Shown one piece after another: positions 7,265 to 16,060 of a stretch of DNA of 64,000 bases. Both the position numbers and the translations under genes were made by a program. Numbering within the stretch: position 1 is the first letter of the stretch; the number at the start of each line of letters is the position of its first letter. Below the pieces are notes generated by a model that saw nothing but the letters and a program-made list of their open reading frames with translations, had not been told where the DNA came from and did not search any database. Origin of the DNA: Peptococcaceae bacterium UBA7702 (GTDB lineage: Bacteria; Bacillota; Dehalobacteriia; UBA7702); NCBI GenBank assembly GCA_002482535.1, contig DLGE01000013.1, positions 10,746 through 74,745 on the forward strand. Direction: 5' to 3'.

Positions 7265-8308
7265 ATGAAGTATTTAAAATATCTTTTGATTTTTATTCCC
7301 GTCAGCATCCTCAGTGAATTTTTAGGCTTTTCGGCGACACTGATCTTTGTTTTAGCGGCCTTGTCCATCATTCCCCTGGCAGGATTTATGGGGGAAGCCA
7401 CGGAGGAGATCTCCTTTTATACGGGGCCAAAAATCGGCGGCTTTCTCAACGCCACCTTTGGCAATGCCACGGAGCTGATCATCTCCTTCTTCGCACTGAA
7501 AGCAGGCTTATTTGAAGTGGTCAAAGCCTCCATTGCCGGTTCGGTCATTGGCAATATCCTTTTGGTCCTCGGCGCCAGTATGTTGGCGGGGGGCATGAAA
7601 TACAAGTCTCAGTGCTTTAATATCAAAGTGGTGGAAGTCAGTGCCAGTATGCTGCTGTTCGCCATCGTCGGCCTCTGTATCCCGGCAATCTTCACCCATA
7701 CCGTCAGCGACGTTTTACTGAATACCTCCTACGAAAAGCTGAGCATCATCGTGGCGGTGATCATGTTTCTGATCTATCTGCTCAGCCTGTTCTTTTCCTT
7801 CTATACCCACAAAGATATCTATTCCGCGGACCATTCCCAGGAAAGCAGCGCCAAATGGTCGCTGAAAAAGGCCGTTACCGTTCTGGTGCTGGCCACGTCG
7901 GTGATTGCATTGGAAAGTGAATTCCTCGTCGGCGCTGTGGAACCGATGACGGAGTCCCTCGGTTTAAGCAGCTTCTTTGTGGGGATTATCCTGATTCCCA
8001 TCATCGGCAATGCCGCAGAACATACCACCGCCATCACCATGGCGCTGAAAAATAAAATGGACGTGGCGGTGGAAATCGCCATCGGCTCCAGCTTACAGAT
8101 CATCCTCTTTGTGACGCCGGTGCTTTTGTTCCTGAGCCTGCTCTTCACCCCGATGAGCATCATCTTCAATGAATTTGAATTGGTGGCTTTGGTGGTGGCG
8201 GTGCTCATCGCCAACCGCGTATCCAATGACGGTGAATCCAATTGGCTGGAAGGGATTCAGCTTTTGGCGGTATACCTGATCATTGCCGTCGCCTTTTTCT
8301 TCGTATAA
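7265..8308 (+). CDS. cax: calcium/proton antiporter
   Basis: CaCA-superfamily exchangers use the proton gradient to expel Ca2+. The 347-residue length fits. About eleven hydrophobic helices are visible. The two inverted alpha-repeats carry the signature sequences FLNATFGNATELI (near residue 60) and IIGNAAEHTTAI (near residue 245), which hold the ion-coordinating Glu residues. A short acidic-free linker (FYTHKDIYSADHSQESS) separates the two halves. It is a single-gene unit. Confidence 0.95.
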   Translation: MKYLKYLLIFIPVSILSEFLGFSATLIFVLAALSIIPLAGFMGEATEEISFYTGPKIGGFLNATFGNATELIISFFALKAGLFEVVKASIAGSVIGNILLVLGASMLAGGMKYKSQCFNIKVVEVSASMLLFAIVGLCIPAIFTHTVSDVLLNTSYEKLSIIVAVIMFLIYLLSLFFSFYTHKDIYSADHSQESSAKWSLKKAVTVLVLATSVIALESEFLVGAVEPMTESLGLSSFFVGIILIPIIGNAAEHTTAITMALKNKMDVAVEIAIGSSLQIILFVTPVLLFLSLLFTPMSIIFNEFELVALVVAVLIANRVSNDGESNWLEGIQLLAVYLIIAVAFFFV

Positions 8309-8515
8309 GCTAAGCGTAACCCGGAAATTACACCGCCGGTCAAAAAATATTTGCCGTTATTTTAAAGTAAGATCTTCATCAAAATAAAAAACAGCACTGT
8401 TTCCCAGGATTTACGGAAAACGCTCTGTTTTTGTCTGGACGCTTGCCATATTATTTGATATAATCAAAAAAAAGACAGTCCTGTTTCGATACCAAAAGAA
8501 TCGAGATGATAAAAT

Positions 8516-9073
8516 ATGAAAAAAACCAAAATAGTCGCCATTGTTGGTTCTCTACGCAAAGATTCCTTCAATCGTCAGCTGGCCCTGGCGGCCCAAGCAG
8601 TGATCGGAGAGCGGGCCGATTTTGAGCTGCTGGACTACGGTGATGTGCCCCTCTTCAATGAGGATCTGGAATATCCGGCCCCCGCAGCGGTGCGGCGGGT
8701 CAGAGAAAAGATCAAAGCAGCCGACGGCGTTTGGTTTTTTACGCCGGAATACAACCACTTTTTTACCGGCGTGCTGAAAAATCTCCTCGATTGGCTTTCC
8801 CGCCCGGTCAGCGCCAGCGAACCCCGGGTCGTCATCGGCAAACCGGCGGCGATTAGCGGCGCGACTCCCGGCATGAACGGCACGGCAATCGCCCAGGATC
8901 ACCTGGTGACGCTGATCAGCTTTTTAAATATGAAGGTGATGAACGCTCCGCGCCTCGTCATTCCCCATGTGATGCAGCAGCTGAACGAAACAGGAAAGTT
9001 GGAGCTCACCGTCAGCGCTCCTTATCTTGAAAAACAGGCCGACGCTTTTCTTGACTTCATTCAAAACTCATAA
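8516..9073 (+). CDS. NADPH-dependent FMN reductase / flavodoxin-like oxidoreductase
   Basis: This is a 185-residue protein of the NADPH-dependent FMN reductase family (ChrR/YieF/AzoR-like). Seen: the N-terminal phosphate loop VGSLRKDSFNRQLA, which binds FMN phosphate, and the FTPEYNHFFTGVLKNLLDW block that stacks on the isoalloxazine ring. It probably reduces quinones, chromate or azo compounds with NAD(P)H. A hairpin terminator follows at 9118. The real substrate cannot be told. Confidence 0.9.
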   Translation: MKKTKIVAIVGSLRKDSFNRQLALAAQAVIGERADFELLDYGDVPLFNEDLEYPAPAAVRRVREKIKAADGVWFFTPEYNHFFTGVLKNLLDWLSRPVSASEPRVVIGKPAAISGATPGMNGTAIAQDHLVTLISFLNMKVMNAPRLVIPHVMQQLNETGKLELTVSAPYLEKQADAFLDFIQNS

Positions 9074-9117
9074 TACATCATTCAAACAAAAAGAATATCT
9101 TTTTATCAACGTGAAAC

Positions 9118-9140
9118 AGCCCGCCGCATACGGGCTCTTT
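9118..9140 (+). terminator. terminator after the FMN reductase gene
   Basis: AGCCCG (9118-9123) pairs with CGGGCT (9131-9136), followed by CTTTT. Confidence 0.6.
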
Positions 9141-9161
9141 TGCGTTTTCATCTCAATGAAA

Positions 9162-9199
9162 TTACCGCCAACAGCATGAAACCATGCTGTTGGCGGTAA
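9162..9199 (-). terminator. terminator after flagellin
   Basis: A perfect 17-bp stem, TTACCGCCAACAGCATG with its complement, has a four-base loop and lies about 35 bp past the flagellin stop. The trailing T-tract is short on the minus strand. Confidence 0.7.
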
Positions 9200-9233
9200 C
9201 GAAAGATCATTGATACCTTTTATAAGGAACGGA

Positions 9234-10439
9234 TTATTGTAATAACTGGAGAACGCCCTGGGGCTGTGTGTTCGCCTGAGCGAGCATGGACTGGGCAGCC
9301 TGGGTCAAGATGTTGTTCTTGGTCATTTCCATCATTTCTTTGGCCATATCAACGTCGCGGATACGGCTTTCAGCAGCGGTCAGGTTTTCAGAGGTGGTAC
9401 CTAAGTTGTTCACCGTGTGTTCCAAACGATTCTGCAAAGCACCAAGGTCGGCGCGAGTGCCGGAAACCAGGTTGATGGCGCTGTCGATGGAATCGATGGC
9501 AGCGTTGGCGTCATCCTGAGTGGCTACGGAAACGGCGCTAACACCGATACCGATGGAGCTCATATCATCAACACCCAAGCGAACTTGCTGGTCGGAGCTG
9601 CCGTTGGCGCCGATCTGGAACATTAAAGTGCCTTCATTGCCCGTAGCGACCTGGGTCGTTGCGGCCATGGTGGAAGCATCGTCTCCTGCGGCAAAGGTAA
9701 GGGAACCGGACAGGGAAACGGTGGTATTCTTCGCAATGTTAGCGGCAGTTTTCTGCGCATCGGTAGCAGATTCATTTTTCAAAACGGCATCCGCAGCTTT
9801 TTGGATCGCTTTGTTGATATCTTCTGCAGTATATGTATTCGCATCAGTCTTCGTACCAAAGGTGACGGAGGCAGCCCCAGTCGTATCGGTAAAGGTAACG
9901 GCAATACCTTTGGTGGCAGTTTCATCCACACCAAAAGCAACAGAAGCGGTGGTGGCCGTGGACATCACGGTTACTTGGGTCGAACCCATGAGACCCGTCC
10001 CTTTGTTGGTGGCGGAAGTGGAGCCGTCCAGCAGATTGATTTTATTGAAATGGGTGGAAGAGGCAATTCTGTCGATTTCGCTCTTCAGCGAGGTCATTTC
10101 TTTGTTGAGGTTTTCACGGTCAACGTCGTCCTGGTAAGTACCGTTGGAAGACTGAACCGCCAATTCACGCATTCTCTGTAAAATCGAATGAGTTTCGTTC
10201 AAGCCGCCTTCAGCTGTCTGAATCAAGGAAATACCGTCTTGGGCATTGGAAGTCGCCTGGTCCAAACCGCGGATCTGACCGCGCATCTTTTCGGAAATTG
10301 CCAAGCCGGCGGCATCGTCCCCGGCGCGGTTGATACGGTAACCGGAAGAGAGCTTTTCCAGGTTTTTGGCGACCGCGTTGTTGTTCGTTCCCAATTGTCT
10401 GTACGCATTCAATGCGCTGATGTTGTGTTGAATTCTCAT
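9234..10439 (-). CDS. fliC: flagellin, filament subunit
   Basis: The 401-residue protein starts MRIQHNISALNAYRQL; the ATG at 10439 is chosen over one 15 bp upstream because GGAGGA sits seven bases before it. The conserved D0/D1 N-terminus ends near LLDGS. A variable central part of about 200 Thr/Ala-rich residues follows, then the D1/D0 C-terminus ending in ANTQPQGVLQLLQ. The LQRMRELAVQSSNGTY stretch matches the TLR5-recognised D1 surface. It is exported by the flagellar type III system and polymerises outside. No fliD or fliS lies next to it here. Confidence 0.97.
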   Translation of the reverse strand: MRIQHNISALNAYRQLGTNNNAVAKNLEKLSSGYRINRAGDDAAGLAISEKMRGQIRGLDQATSNAQDGISLIQTAEGGLNETHSILQRMRELAVQSSNGTYQDDVDRENLNKEMTSLKSEIDRIASSTHFNKINLLDGSTSATNKGTGLMGSTQVTVMSTATTASVAFGVDETATKGIAVTFTDTTGAASVTFGTKTDANTYTAEDINKAIQKAADAVLKNESATDAQKTAANIAKNTTVSLSGSLTFAAGDDASTMAATTQVATGNEGTLMFQIGANGSSDQQVRLGVDDMSSIGIGVSAVSVATQDDANAAIDSIDSAINLVSGTRADLGALQNRLEHTVNNLGTTSENLTAAESRIRDVDMAKEMMEMTKNNILTQAAQSMLAQANTQPQGVLQLLQ

Positions 10440-10500
10440 AATTTTTTCCTCCATGATTTTAAATGTGATGAAACTCGTCCTTGAGCTCCATTTCGTTTTT
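10440..10500 (-). promoter_or_regulatory. flagellin 5' leader with candidate CsrA sites
   Basis: Reading the minus strand toward the start codon there are three A(N)GGA-type motifs: ATGGAG, AAGGACG and the ribosome site itself, ATGGAGGA. This matches the way CsrA blocks hag translation in Bacillus subtilis, and csrA and fliW lie 5 kb away. The sites are seen; the regulation is inferred. Confidence 0.5.
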
Positions 10501-10647
10501 GCGACATATTTCCGGCTCTTTCAACGGATATCGCGCGCTACCATTTTAAAAACCAGTCATTTGTCTGTTCATTTTTATGTATCTGCTTTTTTCATCGGGT
10601 TATTTATTTTTTAAAAAAATATTTTTTTACTAAAAAATGTGATAAAA

Positions 10648-10676
10648 TAAAATAGTAGATGCAATTTTGCCGATAT
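10648..10676 (+). promoter_or_regulatory. sigma-28-like promoter of the flgM-csrA operon
   Basis: GCCGATAT (10669-10676) matches the -10 element of flagellar sigma-28. A TAAA lies at 10648-10651, 17 bases away, slightly longer than the usual 15-16. Confidence 0.55.
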
Positions 10677-10772
10677 AATAAAGAGAAATTACTATAAATA
10701 AATTTTAGAAAGTGAGGAAACAGCATCGGTCAACTCGCAATGGCTGAGGTGACCTGCTATGAAAAAACTGAG

Positions 10773-11123
10773 ATGAAAATTAACCCTGCGGAGATATTCA
10801 CAAAAATCAATACGCAAAAGCTTAGTGATTATTCGGACAAACAACAGCCGAATCCTATTACGCAAGAGCAAAAAACGTCGCCCAATATAGATAAGGTTGA
10901 AATTAGCCACATTCCCCAGAATAACGAAAGCACAGATCTCAAAAAGATCCCGGCTGAAATCGAAATGGCGAAACAAGAAATCATCAACTCCATAAAAAAA
11001 CATCCGGATATTGAAAAGTACCAACAGATCAAGGATCAGGTTCAATCCGGCAATTATACGGTGGACGCCAAAGAAACAGCAATGGCGATGATCCACAAAG
11101 GCAGTTTCGACGAATTGGTTTAA
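10773..11123 (+). CDS. flgM: anti-sigma-28 factor FlgM
   Basis: FlgM binds sigma-28 until the hook-basal body is done and is then exported. The protein has 116 residues from MKINPAEIF; an ATG 33 bp upstream is possible, but MKIN... is the family start. The N-terminal half is polar and probably disordered. The C-terminal half has the sigma-binding helices (EIINSIKKHPDIEKYQQIKDQ, then YTVDAKETAMAMI). It is first in the late operon flgM-flgN-flgK-flgL-DUF6470-fliW-csrA, a standard position. Confidence 0.85.
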   Translation: MKINPAEIFTKINTQKLSDYSDKQQPNPITQEQKTSPNIDKVEISHIPQNNESTDLKKIPAEIEMAKQEIINSIKKHPDIEKYQQIKDQVQSGNYTVDAKETAMAMIHKGSFDELV

Positions 11124-11177
11124 CCGCCGATCCGTTTTCATTCCTTTTGGAAACAAGCAAGAATGGGGAAATTTTAA

Positions 11178-11660
11178 ATGATCAGCCAAGATGACGCCAA
11201 AGATTATTTGGATTTGATGTGCGGGTACGTCGATTTTTACGAAGAGTTCACCGCCTTGGAAAAGCTTAAAATGAAAGACCTTTCCCTCCATCACCTGGAG
11301 CGGCTGGATCAACGGGTCAGAGAAGAAGAAGCTTTTTTGCTGCGGGCCAAGGGAATGGATCAAAAAAGAACCGCTTTTTTAAGCGCCTATCAGCTAAACG
11401 ATAAAAAAATGAGCGAAATCATCCCCTTATTTCCGCAGCCTTACCAAAGAGATATCCAGCAAAAATTCGATGAACTCTCCGGCATTCTGCTGGACTTAAA
11501 GGAAATCAACACACGTTGCAATACCCTGACGGAGCTGCAGCTTCATCGCATACAGCTGAAAATCGCGGAAATGCAGGATGGATCAACGGGGCAAAGCGCC
11601 CGCATCAAGATCACAAAAAAAACCGGCAAAAAAAACGCCAAGCTATCACAGAAGGTTTAA
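11178..11660 (+). CDS. flgN: FlgN-like export chaperone
   Basis: This is a 160-residue, mostly helical, charged protein with long amphipathic coiled-coil stretches (LHHLERLDQRVREEEAFLLRAKGMD; LKEINTRCNTLTELQLHRIQ) and a Lys-rich tail. FlgN holds the hook-filament junction proteins FlgK and FlgL and delivers them to the export gate. Sequence conservation in this family is low; the call rests on size, helicity and its place between flgM and flgK. Confidence 0.75.
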   Translation: MISQDDAKDYLDLMCGYVDFYEEFTALEKLKMKDLSLHHLERLDQRVREEEAFLLRAKGMDQKRTAFLSAYQLNDKKMSEIIPLFPQPYQRDIQQKFDELSGILLDLKEINTRCNTLTELQLHRIQLKIAEMQDGSTGQSARIKITKKTGKKNAKLSQKV

Positions 11661-11676
11661 CGGGGGAGGTTAGGGA

Positions 11677-13254
11677 ATGCGCGCAACTTTTTCGGGATTT
11701 TACGTTGCAAAGCAGGGGTTGAATGCTGCCCGTGCACAGCTGGAAATCACCGGTCAAAATATCACCAACGCAACCACAACAGGATATACCCGACAAACCG
11801 TGGATACCTATGCCGTAGGACCCTACAGCCAAAATACCCGTTATGCCCTGACCAGGGACGCTAACATCGGTTATGGGGTGCAGATCAGCGGAACCAGCCA
11901 GCTGCGCGACCCTTACCTGGACGTAAGGTATCGCCGGGAAAATGCCAAGGTCGGCGAGGCCGCGGCGCAATACGAAGGACTTACCGATTTGGGATACCTC
12001 TTCGACAGCGCCACCGAGGATAACTTCGATACCCAATTCAGCGATCTCGTAACCCAACTGCAAACCTTATCCAACAACCCTTCCGACACGGTTTCAGAAA
12101 GCCTGGTAAAGACTTCCGTTTCCCTGTTGCTGCAAATGTTTAACAGTTATTCCTCACAGCTTGATTCCCTGAAAGCACAGCATGTCGATAACTTACAAAA
12201 CGGCACCATTTTAAGCGCAAACCAATGCTTATCCGGCATCGCGGAACTGAATCAAGCCATTAAAAGCGCTTCTCTTTCCGGCAATTCCGCCTTGGAATTA
12301 AAGGACCAGAGAAACTTGCTCCTTGACCAGTTATCTCAATATGTCAATATTGAGGTAGCTTACTCCCCGGTCAATGTCGGCGGCGGTGTCAGTGTAGAAG
12401 AGCTTTCCGTTAACATGATTGCTCCCAATGGCGATAAATTCAATCTCATCGACAACGAGAGCTACAGACAGTTTGAAATGACGGAAAACGGTGATACCAT
12501 CGGTATTCGCCTGGTGGAATCAAATGGAGCCGCAGTAAAATCCAGCGATAACGGAAGCATCGACCTGACAGACGGCGATATTTCCGAACAATTGAATACC
12601 GGTTCCTTTTACGGTGAGTTGAAATTCATCAACGGTGAAGGGGAATTCGGCGATCCCCCTTCTAAAATACGGGGATTGCCCTATTATCAAAAAATGCTTG
12701 ATACCATTGCTTTGGAATTCGCCAATGTCATGAATGAAGCAAACCGCGGGGCAGACGGAACAGAAAAGCCGCTGTTTGCCTCAAGCGTTGCCGGAGAAAC
12801 CATCTCCGCCGGTAATATTACGATTTCTGATGAGTGGTCTCAAGCCACCGGCAGCTATATTACCACAACGAAAAAGGTCGCCACCGGCGGCACCGAAAAT
12901 ACCGACGATAACTCGAATATTTTAAACATGATTGCCCTGTTCAGCCAAAAGCACACGTTCCAAACGGAAAATGGATACCCTCTATTCAGCGGTACTTTCC
13001 AGGAATGCATTTCCAATATCTCCGCCACACAAGGTTTGGAAAAAAAGAACATCGGCAGTCAATATGATATCTATACTTCTAACATTAAGGACATCAATAC
13101 CTTGCGCCAATCCATCTCTTCTGTAGATACCGATGAAGAGGCGATCAATCTGATCATGTACAATCAATCTTTAACCGCCTGTTCCCGTTTTATGACCACC
13201 TTGGATGAAGCTCTTGATACGATCATCAATAGGATGGGTGTCGTAGGCAGATAA
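11677..13254 (+). CDS. flgK: flagellar hook-associated protein 1 FlgK
   Basis: FlgK forms the first hook-filament junction layer. It has 525 residues with GGGGGAGG upstream. The N-terminal flagellar rod-type motif (ARAQLEITGQNITNATTTGYTRQ) and the C-terminal block (INLIMYNQSLTACSRFMTTLDEALDTIINRMG) are typical. The middle carries the D2/D3 filler. It lies 16 bases after flgN and 26 bases before flgL. Confidence 0.96.
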   Translation: MRATFSGFYVAKQGLNAARAQLEITGQNITNATTTGYTRQTVDTYAVGPYSQNTRYALTRDANIGYGVQISGTSQLRDPYLDVRYRRENAKVGEAAAQYEGLTDLGYLFDSATEDNFDTQFSDLVTQLQTLSNNPSDTVSESLVKTSVSLLLQMFNSYSSQLDSLKAQHVDNLQNGTILSANQCLSGIAELNQAIKSASLSGNSALELKDQRNLLLDQLSQYVNIEVAYSPVNVGGGVSVEELSVNMIAPNGDKFNLIDNESYRQFEMTENGDTIGIRLVESNGAAVKSSDNGSIDLTDGDISEQLNTGSFYGELKFINGEGEFGDPPSKIRGLPYYQKMLDTIALEFANVMNEANRGADGTEKPLFASSVAGETISAGNITISDEWSQATGSYITTTKKVATGGTENTDDNSNILNMIALFSQKHTFQTENGYPLFSGTFQECISNISATQGLEKKNIGSQYDIYTSNIKDINTLRQSISSVDTDEEAINLIMYNQSLTACSRFMTTLDEALDTIINRMGVVGR

Positions 13255-13280
13255 TATATAAGAAAGGACGAAACGAAGCA

Positions 13281-14600
13281 ATGAGAATTACCACCAGTAT
13301 GATCGCGAAACAATACCAAAAGAGCCTAAACAGTTCTCTTAGCTCATTGAACTATTATAACAACCGCGCCATCACGTATCGTAAATTTGATAATGTTTCG
13401 GAAGATCCCGTTGCGGCGATGAAGGCCTTTCGTTTGCGCAGAGAATACATTCAAAACAGCGATCATCAGACGAATCTCAGCAATACCCAGAGTTTGATTT
13501 CAACCGCCGAAAGTTCCATGATGTCCATCAACAGCATGGTCCAGGAACTGACTTCCACCGATTGCCTCAAGGCCATCAACAGCACCTCCGGCGCGGATGA
13601 ACGCAGCATCATCGCTACCAAACTGCGGAAAGTGCAGGAATCCATCGTTTCCGTGATCAATACCAAATTCGCTGACAGCTATTTATTCGCGGGGACGTTA
13701 TCCTCCTCCACCCCCTTTTCCATCGGTTCCAACGGCGAACTTTTATACCGGGGCGCCGATGTAACCACCGGTGAATTGGTCAACGAAGACGGTGCAATTG
13801 TTCGTTTTCAAAATGCAAAAATCAGCTTTGGCACTGATAACCAAGACTTTTTAAATGGATATAAGCTTGAAGTGAATTTGGCCTCACCGCCTTCGGGGAC
13901 TGCCTTTGAGATTGACGATACCAACAAAAAGATCGTACTCAATCTCAATGAAGGGGCGACCCTCAATGATTTAAAAGATACCTTAACCGCCGCGGGGGTA
14001 CAAACAGTCAACGGCAATAGCGTCGATTTTTCCAAAGTAACCGTAGCCGGCGATTTCACCGCGACGTTAAAGAGCGCAACCTCCCAAACCATCAGCAATA
14101 CCGTGGACTTAGCAGCCCTTTCCAACGAAAAAACATACATTGACATCGGCTTGGGCTTGCGCTTTGACAGTAGCGGCAAAATCGTCGAGCAGAGCGCCTT
14201 TAACACCTCGCTGCCCGGCATCTCCTTTTTGGGATATGGTGAAAACGAAGACGGAATACCGAATAACATCTATACCTTGATCGGTAAAATCGCAGACGGC
14301 CTCGAAAGCGCCGATTACTCCTATGAAAGTATAGAGCCGTATATTAAAAACCTTGAACAGCAGCAGGAAAAACTGATGACCACCGTCACCAGCATCGGCG
14401 TCCAAAGCAATTTTCTTTCGAGCACCCAAACAAGACTAGAAGATTCGAAACTGAACTTAAATGAAAAGATCTCCGATGTTGAATACATTGACCCGGAAGA
14501 AGCAATTATGGACTTTAAAATGCAGGAATATTCTTATCGCGCCGCCCTACAGATGGGAACCCTCATTTTGCAGCCAACATTCCTGGATTTCATGAGTTAA
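13281..14600 (+). CDS. flgL: flagellar hook-associated protein 3 FlgL
   Basis: FlgL is the second junction protein and is flagellin-like at both ends. It has 439 residues, starting MRITTSMIAKQYQKSLNSSL. At 439 residues it is longer than many FlgL proteins. The extra part (about residues 190-275) contains FLNGYKLEVNLAS, FEIDDTNKKIVLNLNEG and ATLNDLKDTLTAAGV, which resembles the duplicated module in FlgE of this window. The C-terminal coiled coil includes DPEEAIMDFKMQEYSYRAALQ. Confidence 0.94.
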   Translation: MRITTSMIAKQYQKSLNSSLSSLNYYNNRAITYRKFDNVSEDPVAAMKAFRLRREYIQNSDHQTNLSNTQSLISTAESSMMSINSMVQELTSTDCLKAINSTSGADERSIIATKLRKVQESIVSVINTKFADSYLFAGTLSSSTPFSIGSNGELLYRGADVTTGELVNEDGAIVRFQNAKISFGTDNQDFLNGYKLEVNLASPPSGTAFEIDDTNKKIVLNLNEGATLNDLKDTLTAAGVQTVNGNSVDFSKVTVAGDFTATLKSATSQTISNTVDLAALSNEKTYIDIGLGLRFDSSGKIVEQSAFNTSLPGISFLGYGENEDGIPNNIYTLIGKIADGLESADYSYESIEPYIKNLEQQQEKLMTTVTSIGVQSNFLSSTQTRLEDSKLNLNEKISDVEYIDPEEAIMDFKMQEYSYRAALQMGTLILQPTFLDFMS

Positions 14601-14622
14601 TCAAGTGTTGAGGTAAATACAA

Positions 14623-15237
14623 GTGGAACAATTAGTAGAGATGCGAACAACTCCTATTCAATTGGAATGGCGTATTCAACACGCAAAATATGAAATCAAA
14701 ACAAAAGCCAGTTCCCTTGAAATTGAAAGAACCCCCGGTTCTTTTAAGATTTCAAACAAAAATGGAAGGTTACTGTTGGATACGTACGATGCCAGAAGCA
14801 GTATTGGTCTGAAAACGGTTGGAGATTCTGTGCGCCAAAGCGCGGAATTGGGAATCCAAGCCGCCTATGACGCGTCTGCAAATTTTACGGAAGAGGGCAA
14901 TATGATGATGAATTATTTTCAGTACGGCAACGTTATGGCAGATATTGCCGCACAGCGTATGGACTCTTCCGTAGAAACAGCTTTGGGTTTCTCCCCTGCT
15001 GTCCCCGTGAATATCACCTGGGAACCCCAGGATTTTTCCATGCGCTATGAAATGGACAAACTGAATTTTGAATGGCATACCAATCAAACGCCGGAAATCG
15101 AATATGTACCGAGTAAAATTGAGTATTATGTTTCCTCCTATCCGAAGATTGAGTTTACCTATGTCGGCAAACCCATTTACGTACCCCCCAGCGCAGAGCC
15201 GGGATATGAAAAAGAACCCTTTGATATGCTGGTATAA
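14623..15237 (+). CDS. DUF6470 (YviE-like) flagellar-locus protein
   Basis: This is a 204-residue protein with a GTG start and GAGG ten bases upstream; an ATG six codons later is possible. Start features: PIQLEWRIQHAKYEI, GSFKISNKNGRLLLDTYDARSSIG. The family sits between flgL and fliW in many Firmicutes, including yviE of Bacillus. Its molecular role is not established. It has no signal peptide or membrane helix. It lies 16 bases before fliW, in the same operon. Confidence 0.75.
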   Translation: MEQLVEMRTTPIQLEWRIQHAKYEIKTKASSLEIERTPGSFKISNKNGRLLLDTYDARSSIGLKTVGDSVRQSAELGIQAAYDASANFTEEGNMMMNYFQYGNVMADIAAQRMDSSVETALGFSPAVPVNITWEPQDFSMRYEMDKLNFEWHTNQTPEIEYVPSKIEYYVSSYPKIEFTYVGKPIYVPPSAEPGYEKEPFDMLV

Positions 15238-15253
15238 ATAAAGGAAGTATGAC

Positions 15254-15679
15254 ATGAATCAAATAAAGCGTGGGGTCGAACATATTGATCAATCCGATAT
15301 CATTCATTTTCCCCAGGGGATTCCGGGATTTGAGGATATCAAAGATTACGTATTATACGCCGACGAAGACGTCCCTTTTATTATGACATTGCAATCCACA
15401 ACAACGGAACACCCTTCTTTCGTCGTGGTAGACCCCTATTGTGTTTTGAAGGACTATAAACCGATTTTATCCGAAGCCGATAAAAAGTTCTTTAAAATTG
15501 GCCATACGGAAGAATTAAAATTCCTGTTGGTCGCGATATTGACCGACAACATCCAAGATAGCGTCATCAATTTAAAAAGCCCCATTGCCATCCATCCTGA
15601 AAAAAACAGAGCAAAACAGGTAATCCTCGAAAATGGTGACTATCCCATTCGTTTTCATCTGTTTGGCCAGACAGAATAG
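15254..15679 (+). CDS. fliW: flagellar assembly factor FliW (CsrA antagonist)
   Basis: FliW binds flagellin or CsrA. When flagellin is secreted, free FliW takes CsrA off the flagellin mRNA. It has 141 residues, with the typical IIHFPQGIPGFEDIKDYVL start, the central MTLQSTTTEHPSFVVVDPY and NLKSPIAIHPEKNRAKQVIL near the end. It is 11 bases upstream of csrA, the standard pair. Confidence 0.96.
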   Translation: MNQIKRGVEHIDQSDIIHFPQGIPGFEDIKDYVLYADEDVPFIMTLQSTTTEHPSFVVVDPYCVLKDYKPILSEADKKFFKIGHTEELKFLLVAILTDNIQDSVINLKSPIAIHPEKNRAKQVILENGDYPIRFHLFGQTE

Positions 15680-15690
15680 GAGGATTTGTT

Positions 15691-15951
15691 GTGCTTGTCA
15701 TTACCAGAAGAAATGATGAATCTGTCATGATTGGAGATCAAATCGAGATCATCGTATCCGAAATCAATTCGGATAAGGTGAAGCTATGCATCAAAGCTCC
15801 AAAAGAGATCCCCATTATGCGCAAAGAATTACTGGAGCTTTGCGGCTTGAATCAGGAAGCCAGCAACGTTCCCAGCAAACATGATCTTGATGCGTTTAAA
15901 GCGTTGGCCAACGCTTTAAAAAAACCGGCCAACAACAACGATGAACCATAA
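15691..15951 (+). CDS. csrA: carbon storage regulator CsrA
   Basis: CsrA is an RNA-binding dimer that blocks ribosome access at GGA motifs. It has 86 residues with a GTG start and AGGAGG upstream. The core MLVITRRNDESVMIGDQIEI and VKLCIKAPKEIPIMRKEL is well conserved, with the RNA-contacting beta1 and beta5 strands. The C-terminus is about 20 residues longer than in Escherichia coli, as is usual in Firmicutes. A terminator ends the operon. A likely target is flagellin at 10440-10500. Confidence 0.97.
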   Translation: MLVITRRNDESVMIGDQIEIIVSEINSDKVKLCIKAPKEIPIMRKELLELCGLNQEASNVPSKHDLDAFKALANALKKPANNNDEP

Positions 15952-15955
15952 AAAT

Positions 15956-15998
15956 AGCTTTCTACGACCGGATTTTTCATCGTAGAAAGCTGTTTTTT
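15956..15998 (+). terminator. terminator after csrA
   Basis: A perfect 12-bp stem, AGCTTTCTACGA with its complement, has a 12-base loop and is followed by T6. Confidence 0.92.
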
Positions 15999-16060
15999 AT
16001 TTCAGCACGATCCTCTGCGGGAAAAGTAAATTCTCCGCTTATTCTTTCATGCTTTTAGTT

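Noticed and set aside
10560..10610. sigma-28 promoter for flagellin (CCCGATGA on the minus strand)
   Set aside because: The nearest TAAA is about 10 bases away rather than 15-16, so the -35/-10 spacing does not fit.
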